Assembly: GCA_965153355.1 (NCBI GenBank)
Contig: OZ231126.1
Span: forward strand, 111,352,001-111,416,000
Origin: Flaccisagitta enflata
Lineage: Eukaryota; Chaetognatha; Sagittoidea; Aphragmophora
Direction of reading: 5' to 3'
DNA length: 64,000 bases
The notes under the pieces are model-generated. The model had not been told where the DNA came from. It was given only the letters and a program-made list of their open reading frames with translations, and did no database searches. Every line of letters starts with the position of its first letter. The stretch's first letter is position 1. Positions 22,521 to 33,264 of this stretch are shown here, in pieces. A program made the translations under genes and the position numbers.

Positions 22521-22651
22521 CCCTCTCTCGCTCTCTCTCACCCCCTCTCACCACTAGATCCAACTAACACAACAGAATTTGTTGGCTTAAATCTGTAGTC
22601 AAAGTCCACAGTCGTTGGATTTTCCAACAGACCCGCTGCGTCATTGGCCAT
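21515..22651 (-). CDS. ATPase: FtsK/HerA-type genome-packaging ATPase of Polinton (4 exons, homopolymer frameshift)
   Basis: Exons: 22651-22552, 22418-22188, 22066-21939, 21780-21515; all junctions are GT-AG and in phase. The Walker A loop is split by intron 1 (VVLVGSS before, TGKSYF after). The Walker B region (NVIWIFD) is split by intron 2. Exon 3 carries the sensor-like HHQSMASFTLLHSLYSKE. Exon 4 has the arginine-finger-type stretch LFSSPRSRS and the terminal LVCRTD...LRYMTRI block. The reading frame slips by one base in the run of ten A (coding strand) at 21690-21681, so the last 56 codons are out of frame unless one A is missing from the assembly. This enzyme pumps viral-type genomes into capsids. 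Confidence 0.85.
22471..22516. repeat. (CT)n in ATPase intron 1
   Basis: CT dinucleotides on the + strand, that is GA on the coding strand. A second short array at 21877-21907 lies in intron 3. Confidence 0.95.
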
Positions 22652-23837
22652 AATAGCAATCTCTTTTTACAACAAGATGCGATAAAAACTGATGAGAAAA
22701 GAAAGCACACGAACGCGAACGCAATCTTCCTTTTATGTGTTCGCCGATATGTAACGTTCAGGCATTCAGAAGAAGTGGTACAAAGGTCACGATTCCTCCC
22801 TTTTTTCCGTGTCTCCTCCTTAGGTCTCCGCAAATTGGAAATTATCGGAAAGCTGTAAACATCAGATTAGCTTTTTATGATAGAAAGTCCATTCCGCTTA
22901 TAGATTCCTTCCCTCTCTGACTCATAACACAGACACACGAATCAATTTCCATTCCCCCAAATCGGGTCCGTACATCCGTCTTTCCGTCATCCGTTTCTAT
23001 GTCCGTCTCTCTCTCTCTCTTCTCATCTCTCACTTTTTTTTCTTCTTTTTCTTTTTTTTTTTTTCTTTTTTTTTTCTTTTTTTTTCTTTTTTTTTTCTTT
23101 TTTTGCTTTTCTTTTTTTTTTTTTTTTTATCGGAAAACTTCTAGCCAACCAGCCGGCCAACCATCTAGCCTTCCCAGCCGGCCAATCACACAAAATCTGG
23201 GGAGTTTCGGGAGATGCGGGAGTGAGCCAAAAAATCCCCCAAAATACACCTACTGTTATACATGTATTCAAATGTGTACTATTGTCACACTTTATCATCG
23301 AGACACATCGCTTAACAATTCTTACCGATGATCTATCATCGTTGCCGTCCATTTGCTGACTAGAACCGCTCTTTCACCGAAGTCGACCATCGTCCCCATC
23401 ATCGAGAGATCGAGAAGAGAGTCACCACGGTCTTTCATCGTTAAATGTTTCTAATTCATTTCTATACATCGAGTTTTTCTTGCATTCCCTCGGAATGCGT
23501 CGTCTGAGTTTTTAATCTTTCTGATCGAGTCTGTACATTTTGGATCTTCACATCATCATTAAATCTGAGGAAAATGACCATTTTTACGGTCCCAGAATGT
23601 GTTATCATCATCGCTTTTTTTTTTATCATCATCTTCTTTTATCATCATCATTTTTATCATTATTTATCATTTTCTTTTTAATTTGCAAAACCATCGTCAT
23701 CGGCATTGTATATTTAACAGAAGCAATATAATCACAATCATTGTGCCTTTTTCCCTATCTGAACAATGAGACTGAATTAGTCAGTCCCTCTGACCGGAAA
23801 AAAATATAGCGCTGATTTTCAACCACGAAGGTAATCT
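22652..23837. other. Non-coding flank upstream of the ATPase
   Basis: Contains a poly-pyrimidine stretch of T and TTTC at 23033-23130, GCCGGCCAA repeats at 23150-23190, and T/ATC-rich sequence at 23600-23670. No gene. The right terminus of the Polinton would be expected here or shortly after, but I cannot locate it. Confidence 0.6.
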
Positions 23838-24015
23838 AAATATACATATCGGTGTAAGCCGGGAAAACATATTGGCCTAAGCCATCGGAAAATATTGGCA
23901 GAAGCCACCAAGAAATCAGGACTAAGCCTGCAATAAACATAAGGCCGTAGCCATGTAGAAAATTATATCGGCTAAAGCCGCCAAAATATCAGGTCTAAGC
24001 CTTTACTAACAAGGC
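23838..24015. repeat. Degenerate short tandem repeat with core GGCYTAAGCC
   Basis: Six to seven imperfect units of about 28 bp built around GGTCTAAGCC or GGCTAAAGCC. The same units reappear at 26700-26770 on the other side of the minisatellite. Confidence 0.8.
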
Positions 24016-24090
24016 CAACACCTATAAGTCGCGTGCGAGACAAAAATAACTGAACTGACCTGACTTCTTATTGAATCTTTTTTTCAAAAA

Positions 24091-24590
24091 TCAGATTCAA
24101 ACCAGACCCAAACCAGACTCAAACCAGACTCAAACCAGACTCAAACCAGACTCAAACCAGACTCAAACCAGACTCAAATCAGACTCAAACCAGACTCAAA
24201 CCAGACTTTAACCAGACTCAAACCAGACTCAAACCAGACTCAAACCAGACTCAAACCAGACTCAAACCAGACTCAAACCAGACTCAAACCAGACTCAAAT
24301 CAGACTCAAACCAGACTCAAACAAGACTCAAACCAGACTCAAACCAGAATTAAACCAGACCTAAACCAGACCAAAACCAGACCTAAACCAGACCTGAACC
24401 AGACATAAACCAGATATAAAGCAGACATAAACCAGACCCTAACCAGACCTAAACCAGACATAAATCAGACATGAACCAGACTTAAACCAGACTCAAGCCA
24501 GACTCAAACCAGACTTAAACCAGACTAAAACCAGACTAAAACCAGACTTAAACCAGACTTAAATCTTAAATCAGACTTAAACCAGACCCA
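24091..24590. repeat. Minisatellite, 11-bp unit CCAGACTCAAA
   Basis: About 45 head-to-tail units, homogeneous at the left, with variants (CCAGACATAAA, CCAGACCTAAA) accumulating to the right. Confidence 0.97.
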
Positions 24591-25206
24591 AACCAGCAGA
24601 CCCAAACCAGCAGACTTAAACCAGCAGACTTAAAGCAGCAGACTTAAACCAGCAAACTTAAACCAGCAGACTTAAAAACCAGCAGACTTAAACCAGCAGA
24701 CTTAAACCAGCAGACTTAAACCAGCAGACTTAAACCAGCAGACTTAAACCAGCAGACTTAAACCAGCAGACTTAAACCAGCAGACTTAAACCAGCAGACT
24801 AAAACCAGCAAACCTCAACCAGCTGACATAAACCAGCCGACTTAAACAAGCCAACTTAAACCAGCCAACTTAAACCAGCCAACCAAAACCAGCCAACTTA
24901 AACCAGCCAACTTAAACCAGCCAACTTAAACCAGCCAACTTAAACCAGCCAACTAAAACCAGCCATCTTAAACCAGCCAACTTAAACCAGCCAACTTAAA
25001 CCAGCCAACTTAAACCAGCAGACTTAACCAGCAGACCTAAACTAGCAGACCTTAATCAGCGGACTTAAACCAGCAGACTTAAACAGCGGAATTAAACCAG
25101 TGGACTTAAATCAGCAGACTTAAATCAGCAGACTTAAACCAGCAGACTTAAACCAGCTGACTTAAACCAGCAGACTTAAACCAGCAGACTTGAACCAGCA
25201 GACTTA
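24591..25206. repeat. Minisatellite, 14-bp unit CCAGCAGACTTAAA and CCAGCCAACTTAAA
   Basis: The 11-bp unit gains three bases (CAG) from about 24590 and continues as a 14-bp unit. A subfamily with CCAACTTAAA occupies 24840-25015, flanked on both sides by the CAGACTTAAA form. Confidence 0.97.
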
Positions 25207-25212
25207 AGTCAA

Positions 25213-25592
25213 GGTGCACAGGAAGGGGCAATTTTCAAGGTCAAATCATATTCTAGATGAAAAATAAAATGAAGAATTCATTTTTTTTTTAAGAAATCAT
25301 ATTTTTAGTATAATTCATTTATTTTTTTGCATTGAGAATCATTTATTTGTTTAAAATCAGTAGGAAAAATTGAGAGAAAAAATTAAAAAATAAGCCTCCA
25401 TTCCTTGACTTGTCTTACGTGAAATTCTTAATCTGTCTCTGAATGCATAAATTTGCATTTTTAAAAACATGGCCCTGTTCGAAAAACATATAGGAAAGGG
25501 GCCATGTTATTAGAAATGCAAAATTTTGAATTCAGAGAGAGATTAAGAATTTCACGCAAAATGATTTTCCAAAATTGCTTTTCCTGTGCACT
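25213..25592. mobile_element. Foldback MITE inserted in the minisatellite
   Basis: The ends are inverted (GTGCACAGGAAGGGGCAATT at left, a diverged inverted copy at 25571-25592). Internally two arms of about 60 bp (25418-25478 and 25497-25556) are inverted repeats separated by about 18 bp. The 14-bp minisatellite resumes immediately on the right. No coding capacity. Confidence 0.75.
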
Positions 25593-25594
25593 GC

Positions 25595-26030
25595 AACTTA
25601 AACCAGCAGACTTAAACCAGCAGACTTAAACCAGCAGACTTAAACCAGCAGACTTAAACCAGCAGACTTTAACCAGCAGACTTAAACCAGCAGACTTAAA
25701 CCAGCAGACTTAAACCAGCAGACTTAAATCAGCAGACTTAAACAAGCAGATTTAAACCAGCAGATTTAAACCAGCAATCTTAAACCAGCAGACTTTAACC
25801 AGCAGACTTAAACCAGTAGACTTAAACCAGCAGACTTAAATCAGCAGACTTAAATCAGCAGACTTAAATCAAAAGACTTAAACCAGCAGACTTAAACCAG
25901 CAGACTGAAACCAGCAGACTGAAACCAGCAGACTGAAACCACCAGACTTAAACCAGCAGACTGAAACCAGCAGACTGAAACAGGAGACTGAAACCAGCAA
26001 ACTGAAACCAGCAGACTGAAACCTGCAGAA
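25595..26030. repeat. Continuation of the 14-bp minisatellite
   Basis: About 30 units of CCAGCAGACTTAAA, the last ones drifting to CCAGCAGACTGAAA. Confidence 0.97.
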
Positions 26031-26625
26031 ATGACATATATGACGGAAACATATCAAAAAACATAGACGACCAAGACATACCAAAAAACATAAATGACCA
26101 AAAAATTAAAACAAAATACAAAAAAACAAAAAAAAACAAGAACAAAAAAAACAAAAAACCCGAAACCAAAAAACCAAAAAACATAAAAGACCAAAACTTA
26201 CCAAAAAACCATGTTAAATGACCAAAAATGACCTGAAATGTTCCAAAATGACTTAAAGTGACTTAAAACTATTTCAAATGCCCAAAAATGACACAAATGA
26301 CTTAAACAAACAAAAGTGACGTTAATGATCAAAAAATGACCAAAAATGATTAAAAGCAACCAAAGATGACCAAAAGCAACCAAAAATGACAAAAAAACAA
26401 CAACAAAATGTCTCAGAACAACTCCAGACAACCCAAATTGACCAAAAACAACGAAAAAAAGCAAAGTTACTAAAAACTACAAAAGCCAAAAAATAATTTA
26501 GAATGACTTAGAATGACTTGTAATGACTTAAAATGACTTAAAATAACTTAGAATGACTAAGAATGACTTAAAATGACTTATAATAACATAAAATGACAAA
26601 AATGACAACGAAAAAAAGCTAAGTG
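26031..26625. repeat. A-rich degenerate repeat (AAATGACTTAAA / ATGACCAAAA)
   Basis: Low-complexity continuation with units such as AATGACTTAAAATGACTTAG. Long open frames across it are composition artefacts. Confidence 0.85.
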
Positions 26626-26629
26626 TTAC

Positions 26630-26698
26630 GGACGGACGGACGGACCGACGGACCGACCGACAGAGCGGGTTATAGAGTCGCGTGCACGCGACTAAAAA
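26630..26698 (+). mobile_element. Retroposon 3' end: GACGGACC repeats, perfect palindrome, A tail
   Basis: CGGACGGACGGACC-type repeats, then TTATAG, then the perfect palindrome AGTCGCGTGCACGCGACT (26676-26693), then AAAAA. Related termini occur at about 24017, 42250 (inverted), 44236 (inverted), 44670 (inverted), 56507 and 56656. Confidence 0.6.
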
Positions 26699-26699
26699 T

Positions 26700-27074
26700 G
26701 ATATCAGCCGAAGCCGCCAAAAATATCAGGTCTAAGCCTGTATCAAAACATTAAGCCGTGGCTTACAATTGATTAATCAAGAATGAATGAAGGCAGCGGC
26801 TTTTGCCGCGCCATAAGTACCCGTTTTATACAGTTGGTTTCTGTTGATGATTGGATGCCATTAGGGCTGAAAACAATACTGTACAAGAAGATAAGTAATT
26901 TTGACGATTTATACAAGCCGATTGATGACGATGGACTAAATCTGATGATTATATGTACATGATGATGCTTCAAGGAGGGGGCTACAGTACTGCCGGCCAC
27001 AGACGGGCCGGATCAGCCGTATCCCCGCTTACTCAAAGTTGATCCTGCGCAGGTCTTAATAATCGCGCTTTCGG
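26700..27074. other. Non-coding sequence right of the minisatellite
   Basis: Begins with AAGCC-type units shared with 23840-24015. The remainder is unique; a short open frame (26773-27000, - strand) has no supporting feature. Confidence 0.6.
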
Positions 27075-27144
27075 ATGACTACGGCCGGCGTTTCCGGGTC
27101 GACGGGGCGGTGGTCATGTCCGCAGGGGGACAGTCCTTCCCAAT

Positions 27145-28060
27145 TCACCACAATATGTTCGCCAATTTGCTCTTCCCACTTTCGGAGACGCTCTTGGTGG
27201 CGAGCGATCCAGGACTTGGCGAGGCAGACGATGTATTGTCCTCGACTCCACGCGCCGCATCCTTCTTCGGGGAGAGGTTCGGTGGTGATGGGTCCTGCAG
27301 AGGCGTTGGGTCAATTTCTTCTAAGTTGAGCAGATTGAGTCCTAGGTCAATTTCTAGATCTAACGGATCAAAACCTAACTTGTCCTCTAAGTTTAACTCG
27401 ACTAGTTCATTTTGACCTGCTGGTTCTTCGATTGCCTCTAGAGTGGTGTCTCTTTCATTGTTCTGTTCGAGTCTTTTTTCAAACTGATACAATTGACTGA
27501 CTGTCTTTCTCTTTATTTTTCTTCTCGGTAGTTCTTTGTTTCCCTCTTCATTCTTTTCCTCATTCTGTTCTTTGTTCGTCTCTTTGTTCCTTTCTTTTTT
27601 CTCTTCTTTGTTCTTTTCTTTGTTCTGTTTCTTGTCTTTTTCTTTTCTGTCTTTTGGTGCTTCTAGCGTCTGTTTCCTCTGTTTTCTTTCTTCTTTCTCG
27701 TCTTTTGAGCTGTTTCTCTTTCTTTTCTGTTTTCCTTTGTCTGTTTTTTCTGTTTTTTCTTTGCCTTTTTCTGTCCTCTCTTCGTCTTCGAGGAACTTGA
27801 TTCTTCTCTTTGGTTCGATTCTCTCCTCGGCTTCATCCTCCTTTCTCTCTAATTCCTCGGCTTTTCGTTTTTTTCGAGTTCCTTTTCATATTTTTCTAAT
27901 TCTTCTTCAAAGTTTCTTATCGGACTAGCATTGGCTCGGTCCACTATTTGGACAGAGTATCTTTTGCGTGGCAGAGGTAACCTCGGGAGCGAACACGCTA
28001 TTTCGTTCGTCTCCCGGATTTTCCTTGCCAGGGCAGAATTGTGAGTTTGTGTGTTTACTG
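27145..28060 (-). pseudogene. Lys/Glu-rich continuation of the 28-32 kb gene, frames broken
   Basis: Reading leftwards after 28081, coding-like sequence continues in shifting frames: a segment around LPRLPLPRKRYSVQIVDRA, then a long Lys/Glu/Arg-rich tract (27540-27900), then an acidic segment with NLEDKLGFDPLDLEIDLGL (27492-27145). The block looks like the 3' part of the gene to its right, separated by introns or frameshifts I could not resolve. No family recognised. Confidence 0.35.
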
Positions 28061-28080
28061 GAAACGGGCAAGTTGGCGCG

Positions 28081-29538
28081 TCAGGCGTCCTCCGTGGCTT
28101 GGCGCCTGTCCGCTGCGTCGCGCGCTGTTCGCATCCGCGCCGATCGTTTCTGGTCTGCTTCCGTCAGACGGCGAGCCTGCTCCAACTTCATTGACGCGTT
28201 AGCAAAGTACTCGCTTGGCCGGTTGAAGTCGAGTTGTTGCTCGTCCCAATTTTGGGCGGTGAGGACTTGAGCCTTACGCCGATGCGGATTGCAGCTCAAT
28301 ATCTTGGATGTGCGATGGCCTTCTCGGAACGCATACTTGATGGTGGACTCAAGTTCATGCGCCTTCAATCCACCGTAAGGACGCAAGGCGGGGTCCTGTT
28401 GAAGGGCAATGTGGACCCGCCGATCGAAGTCGTTGACTTTCTTTTCACCTCTTTCTTATCCAGTCCTCGGGCTCGCAGGGCTTTTCGGCAGATGCCGCAA
28501 TAGACGCCCTGAGTAGTCACATGAGAGATGGAAGTAAATATTGGTGGTTTTATTATGTAACTAATTCATCACCTCAAATCCTAGCCACTAGTAAGCGCGG
28601 TAGTCATTTTTTAGGCGGTGTAAGTGCCAGATGGAGACATCATTGTAGTACATTGATATCCGTTACTCACTCGGATCTTTCTGTCTTGAGCTTTGAGGAC
28701 TTTGGCTTGCTCCAACAGCCGGCTGGACATCCACTTCTGCGGAATCCAGCCGCACAATCTCCAAAACTGGATCACTTCCAGGCCGATTTCTTCTTCCCAG
28801 CGGCGCCACAGCATATCGGCTTCGGCGACGGATTTGACCGGCCGCACCTCCAAAAATAATTTCCACTGGTCGTCATGGGACATGGCGGCTTGCTGCGCAG
28901 GGGTGTGCGTAGGATGAGCCTCCAAGCCCCGGTATTCCAAAATCTTCTCCAAGTCGTCGACATTGTCAAAACGATCCCACTCGCTTTCGTCTACGTCGTC
29001 TTTTGGGGCAGGGCTGAAGACGCGGGTTGCGAAGGCGACAATGTTGGCTCGCTCGTGGGCGCGATGCGACTTTTCTTTTCTTTCGGCTTTTCCTACAAGG
29101 GGGTATCGAGTCAGTGAGGAAAGGGATAGCAAGATAAGATATCTATTGAATGTTATCACGACCTCCATTAGAGAGGGCAGTATAGTTCGGCGATCTGGCT
29201 ATTAGATAACGGTTCAATTAGGTTCAATTAATTAATTTATAATCGCGAATATAGGTTCGGTTCGGATACTGCTATAACCAACTTTTCGATGCGGTTATTA
29301 TCAATTTTTTTTTCTTCTCAAACTGACATTTTTTTGCATGATGTAAAATTATTGATCATCCAAGAATAGCAATAATGTTTGAAGGAAAAAAAATGATGCA
29401 TTTTTTTAGTTTTAGTTTCTCATTTATATTTAATTCATTTTTGCATATAATCTTTTTTTCATATATTTTTTTTTTTTTAGAAAGAATAAGAAAATAGAAA
29501 ATAATCACTAAATATGATGGATGCATATGTCAAGATAA

Positions 29539-29627
<89 letters not shown>

Positions 29628-32037
29628 CAGAGACATACAGCCAGATAGAGACATACAGACAGACCGAGACAGATAGACACACAGACAGATAGACACACAG
29701 ACAGATAGACACACAGACAGATAGACACACAGAAAGATAGACAGATAGAATGATGAATAGATCGACATAGAGAAAAGCAAAGTTCACAGGCGACTTTCTG
29801 GTAGGAGGAGGAAGAGGAGGAAGTGGAAGAGGAAGAGGAAGAGGAGAAGGGTCAGTAGCCATAACCGATCGTAACCGCATCAATGAGTAGCAATCGATAA
29901 TCCGGGTAACAGCTATTTACTAATCGACCAAAGGATAATATAGGGTACTCGCCGATGATTAGAGGGCAGCGGGGGAAGCATGGCTGTGCAAGGCTCGTCT
30001 GCAGTCCTTGCCCGCTCCACGCTTCCTCCGCTGACAATGATAGGACAACTTCGACTATAAGACAACATCGACGATGATAAGACAACATCGACTATGATAA
30101 GACAACATCGACAATGATAAGACAACATCGACTATGATAAGACAACATCGACGATGATAAGACAACATTGACTATGATAAGACAACATCGACTAGGAGAA
30201 GACAACATCGACTATGATAAGACATTTAGTACTAATTGGTTATGATTATGTATAGATTGAGGGCGACCTATTTAGTGATCATCCATACTACAAGGGAAAC
30301 TATCACGGACTGCCAGATGAAACAACCAACCAACATAACAAACTGATACTTCATGAGTACTTGGCTTAGAATCGGTTGGTCATCTTTGATTTATCACCTG
30401 ATTGGTTCACTTTGCAGTAGTGCCTTTCAACGAAGTCGAGAGATTCCGGGATGTGAAGATAATCACCGGGCAGAAGGACGTCGAAAGAGGCGGCAACTTC
30501 CTGCCACTCTCTCTCCATCGCCTCTACATCCACTCTTCCTTTCTCCTCCTCTTCTTCAGCCATAAATCTTTCTCTTCCTGTGACTTTTGCCTCCTCTATC
30601 ACTTCCGTCCAATCTTTCTTCCTTTCTAATATTTCTATTCTTTCTTTCACTTCCTCTCTTCTTCTTTTGTCTCTCTTGACCTGTTCTTCGTCTGCCTTCT
30701 GTTTCTTCCTCATTGCTTCCGCTTCCTTCTGTCTCTGTTTCGCCGGCTTTTCTTCCTTGAATCTTTCTTCTCCATCCTTTTCGTTTTTCTCCCTCGCGGC
30801 TTCGCGCTGTACATAGCGCCGATGCGCTTTGACGTGGAATCTCTTTTCCACGTTGGCCAAACGTTGACGATTTTCTTCCAGCTCCTTCTCTTCGTTTGGC
30901 AACGCCTCCAACTTAGCCGCGAGCAAATTCCTTTTCTTATTTGCACTTTTTCATTGATTTCGGGTCAGTGGTGGGAGCGTGGTACTGGCACGGGCTGCAG
31001 GCGAACCCGGCTCAGCCACACTCCCTCCACTGCCCTCCCTCGGCTGCTGACAAGGGACTGGGCAGTGGGAAGAGGCGCGGAGAGGAGGAGGAAGGGATGG
31101 CGCGCTGGGGTCTTCGCCGGCGAGACAATTCAACTTATGCCGCAAATCTTCCATGAACTGGTCACAAGGCTGACTCTGCCCACCATTGCCGTAGATTGGT
31201 GTGCGGGCAGGGCCGGGCAGCGGTGACAGAGGAGTGGGCGTCGCCGCATTGACCTGACCCGCTAAAAGCGTTGACGTGAGGGAGACGTCGGTTGTTGACG
31301 CGACTGACGAGAGAGACGCAGCCGGAGATGGTGTCCGTGGCAGCGTCTCAAATGGCGGATCGTGCCGACGTTGATAAGGCCGTCCTTTATATGGAAGTAA
31401 AGAGTTCAGATAACATTTGTCAGTGAGTTTCCTCTCTGTCACCATATTGACACTGAATTAGTTTTACACATAAGATTGGTGATAGAGGATCACTGGTCTG
31501 AATCATTGAATAGGACAGCAGTAAAATTTATAAACTATGCTAACCAATACTAAACTCTTGATCTATATTGTTGTGTGAATATAGAGGTTTGATGAATGAA
31601 TTTTTGATCAATGAATGAATGTTGATGCTAAATGAATGGATCCCTGGTTAATGATCTTCACCTTGGTGAAACAAGGGAACTTGGCGCGGCGGCAGCCGCG
31701 GTGGTGAATTGCGGCCAGAGAGGGCGCGATGACGTGGGATGCGGGGCGCCTTGAAGCTGTCGAGATGCTGTTGCTTGAACATGGCCGGATTCTTGGCCTT
31801 AACCACCGGCTCTACCGCAACTTCTTCCTCGATAGCGACTTCCTCTCCATTAGCTTCCGCCGCTTTCTTCTCCTCCAACCAGTCTTGCGTACGCTGACGC
31901 TGTTTCTCCCGCTGCCTCCTCCTGTACTCTTTCTCCTCCCCCTGCTTCCTTTCATTGGCGAAGCGACTGAAGCGCACTTTGTCTTCTTCGTCATCGCTGA
32001 CTTTACGACTGTGCATCGAGTTATTGGATGAAGGCAT
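28081..32037 (-). CDS. Multi-exon gene rich in Lys/Glu, unknown family, two lesions
   Basis: Exons: 32037-31662, 31384-30398, 29092-28671, then from 28508 leftwards; GT-AG borders and phases (1, 1, 0) match. Exon 1 encodes a charged N-terminus with RFSRFANERKQGEEKEYRR. Exon 2 has a Pro/Ser region, then a long coiled-coil-like Lys/Glu/Arg helix. Exon 3 carries WKLFLEVRPVKSVAEADML and a Trp-rich stretch. Exon 4 starts with a CxxC (YCGICRKAL). Lesions: an in-frame TGA in exon 2 near 30951, and a one-base shift near 28435 in an A-rich run (frame resumes with KVNDFDRRVHIALQQDP and stops at 28081). Gene identity is unknown. It could be a host gene or the gag-like gene of an unrecognised element. 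Confidence 0.5.
29548..29622. repeat. (GA)n array with flanking CAGACAGATAGACA repeats
   Basis: GA dinucleotides to 29622, then ACACAGACAGATAG units to about 29750. It lies in the third intron of the gene above. Confidence 0.95.
30045..30225. repeat. 20-bp tandem repeat, about nine copies
   Basis: Unit GATAAGACAACATCGACTAT with single-base variants (GACGAT, GACAAT) in the same intron. Confidence 0.97.
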
Positions 32038-32399
32038 GATGGCAGTTATCGATTTTAATTAACTTTCTTCGTGGATTTAATCGCACGGAAAACACTTGTG
32101 TTGGACACAAAGTGGGGAAGATAATTCTGTACCTACACAAGGAGGCAAGTGGGTTTGTAATAATTTATGTATAGCAGTAGCGAGAAGAGAGAGGAAATAA
32201 TGCATCGATTCAATGATATCATCCTATCAAATAATATCTATCATTGTTAGTTGCAATCTTTGTCAATGGACAATATCCGTTCTGACTGTCTAAATTAGCA
32301 AAACGCAAAATTTTCTATCGAGCTTCTGATGATAATGGCATGTATCTAGAACAATCCCACTCATCGTGGGATTTCACAGGAGGGGTCGATGTTTGTTTT

Positions 32400-32650
32400 G
32401 CGCCGAGCCGTTCTCTCACAATCTTCAATCTAGCGAACCGGAAGTTTTAGCGGCAGTCAGCACCAGAAGCCGAGCGCTTCTGGCCACGCCCACTTCCGCA
32501 GTCGAGAAAAGGAGATTCCTCTCGACGCTCTCCTTTTCTCCCCCTTGGTTCTCGACTTCGACGCCATCTTGGATCACTCCGTCGACGAGTCTATTTTCTC
32601 CTCCTCGCTCCCGGATCAGAAATGCTCGTCTCCTTCAAGCTTTCTGATTG
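32400..32650. promoter_or_regulatory. TATA-less promoter candidate with ETS, YY1 and CCAAT-type motifs
   Basis: GC-richer than its surroundings. Contains ACCGGAAGTTTT (ETS type), CCACTTCCGC (ETS, inverted), CGCCATCTTGGATC (YY1 type) and CTGATTGGTGG (inverted CCAAT). It lies about 360 bp upstream of the first ATG of the - strand gene starting at 32037. Activity and direction are inferred. Confidence 0.4.
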
Positions 32651-33264
32651 GTGGAGAAGGCTAGTCAAAATTGAGTCCCCAAACATATTATTAAGAATAT
32701 AATATCACGAGCTATCACGTATGTATTTTACTGTTTTTTTTTAAAGAAAGACTACAGTTTGAACACATCTATTGGCTTCTGAGGAAACAATCGCTACTGC
32801 CGGCTATAGTGAATGACAAATTATGTAGCTTAATTGTTCAGACACAGATAACAAGCTACCGGCAATAACAAATGACTAGTTGGTTCTATCTAGATGATGA
32901 GGCAAAGGAGAAATAAGTCGCTGTTTGTAACAAATGACTGATTAATACACTTTTCATTTGTCAGAAGTGAATGACAGTAAATCCCGGCGATAACGGATTT
33001 TGGTTTTGTTTGCATTTTCGCAATGTCATTAGTAGTCAGTCGTACTAACATTATCCGCATTCTTCTAGTACAACATAAAATAAATTTTAAAATTGACATC
33101 GGACTTATCTAATAATAATAATCTACAGAGTCGGCTTTAGTGAACATTTTCAGATTCCTAAATAATCGTTGTCTTTGGAGGCAGGATGAACGTTGTCACA
33201 AGTTTTTAATTAGAGCTTCAATCCTGTTTTCTCCCCCCGTGGAGGACGAATCCACGATTCTAGT
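32651..33264. other. Flank beyond the BEL/Pao integrase stop
   Basis: On the - strand, a polypurine run GGGGGGAGAAAACAGG (33238-33223) follows the integrase stop and could be the plus-strand primer site of the element. A 3' LTR would be expected to its left, but I see no matching copy upstream of gag. Confidence 0.4.

Larger units (their letters stand above)
38..22651. mobile_element. Polinton/Maverick element, most of it in the window
   Basis: The diagnostic Polinton gene set is present: protein-primed DNA polymerase B, DD35E integrase, adenain-like protease, packaging ATPase, major capsid and penton proteins. The polymerase reads rightwards from the left edge and the morphogenesis block reads leftwards from 22651. 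At least 22.6 kb is long for a Polinton (usually 15-20 kb). The surplus is introns, microsatellites and a ten-exon gene of unknown family. I could not see terminal inverted repeats: the left end lies outside the window and no partner can be compared for the right end. The limits given are those of the coding content, not of the element. An alternative is two neighbouring Polinton remnants, one giving polB and one the capsid block. Confidence 0.85.

Noticed and set aside
24083-26030. CRISPR-like array of short direct repeats
   Set aside because: Units are contiguous without unique spacers and the genome is animal; it is a minisatellite.
27536-27928. + strand frame rich in Phe/Ser/Leu
   Set aside because: Antisense of a Lys/Glu-rich - strand coding-like tract.
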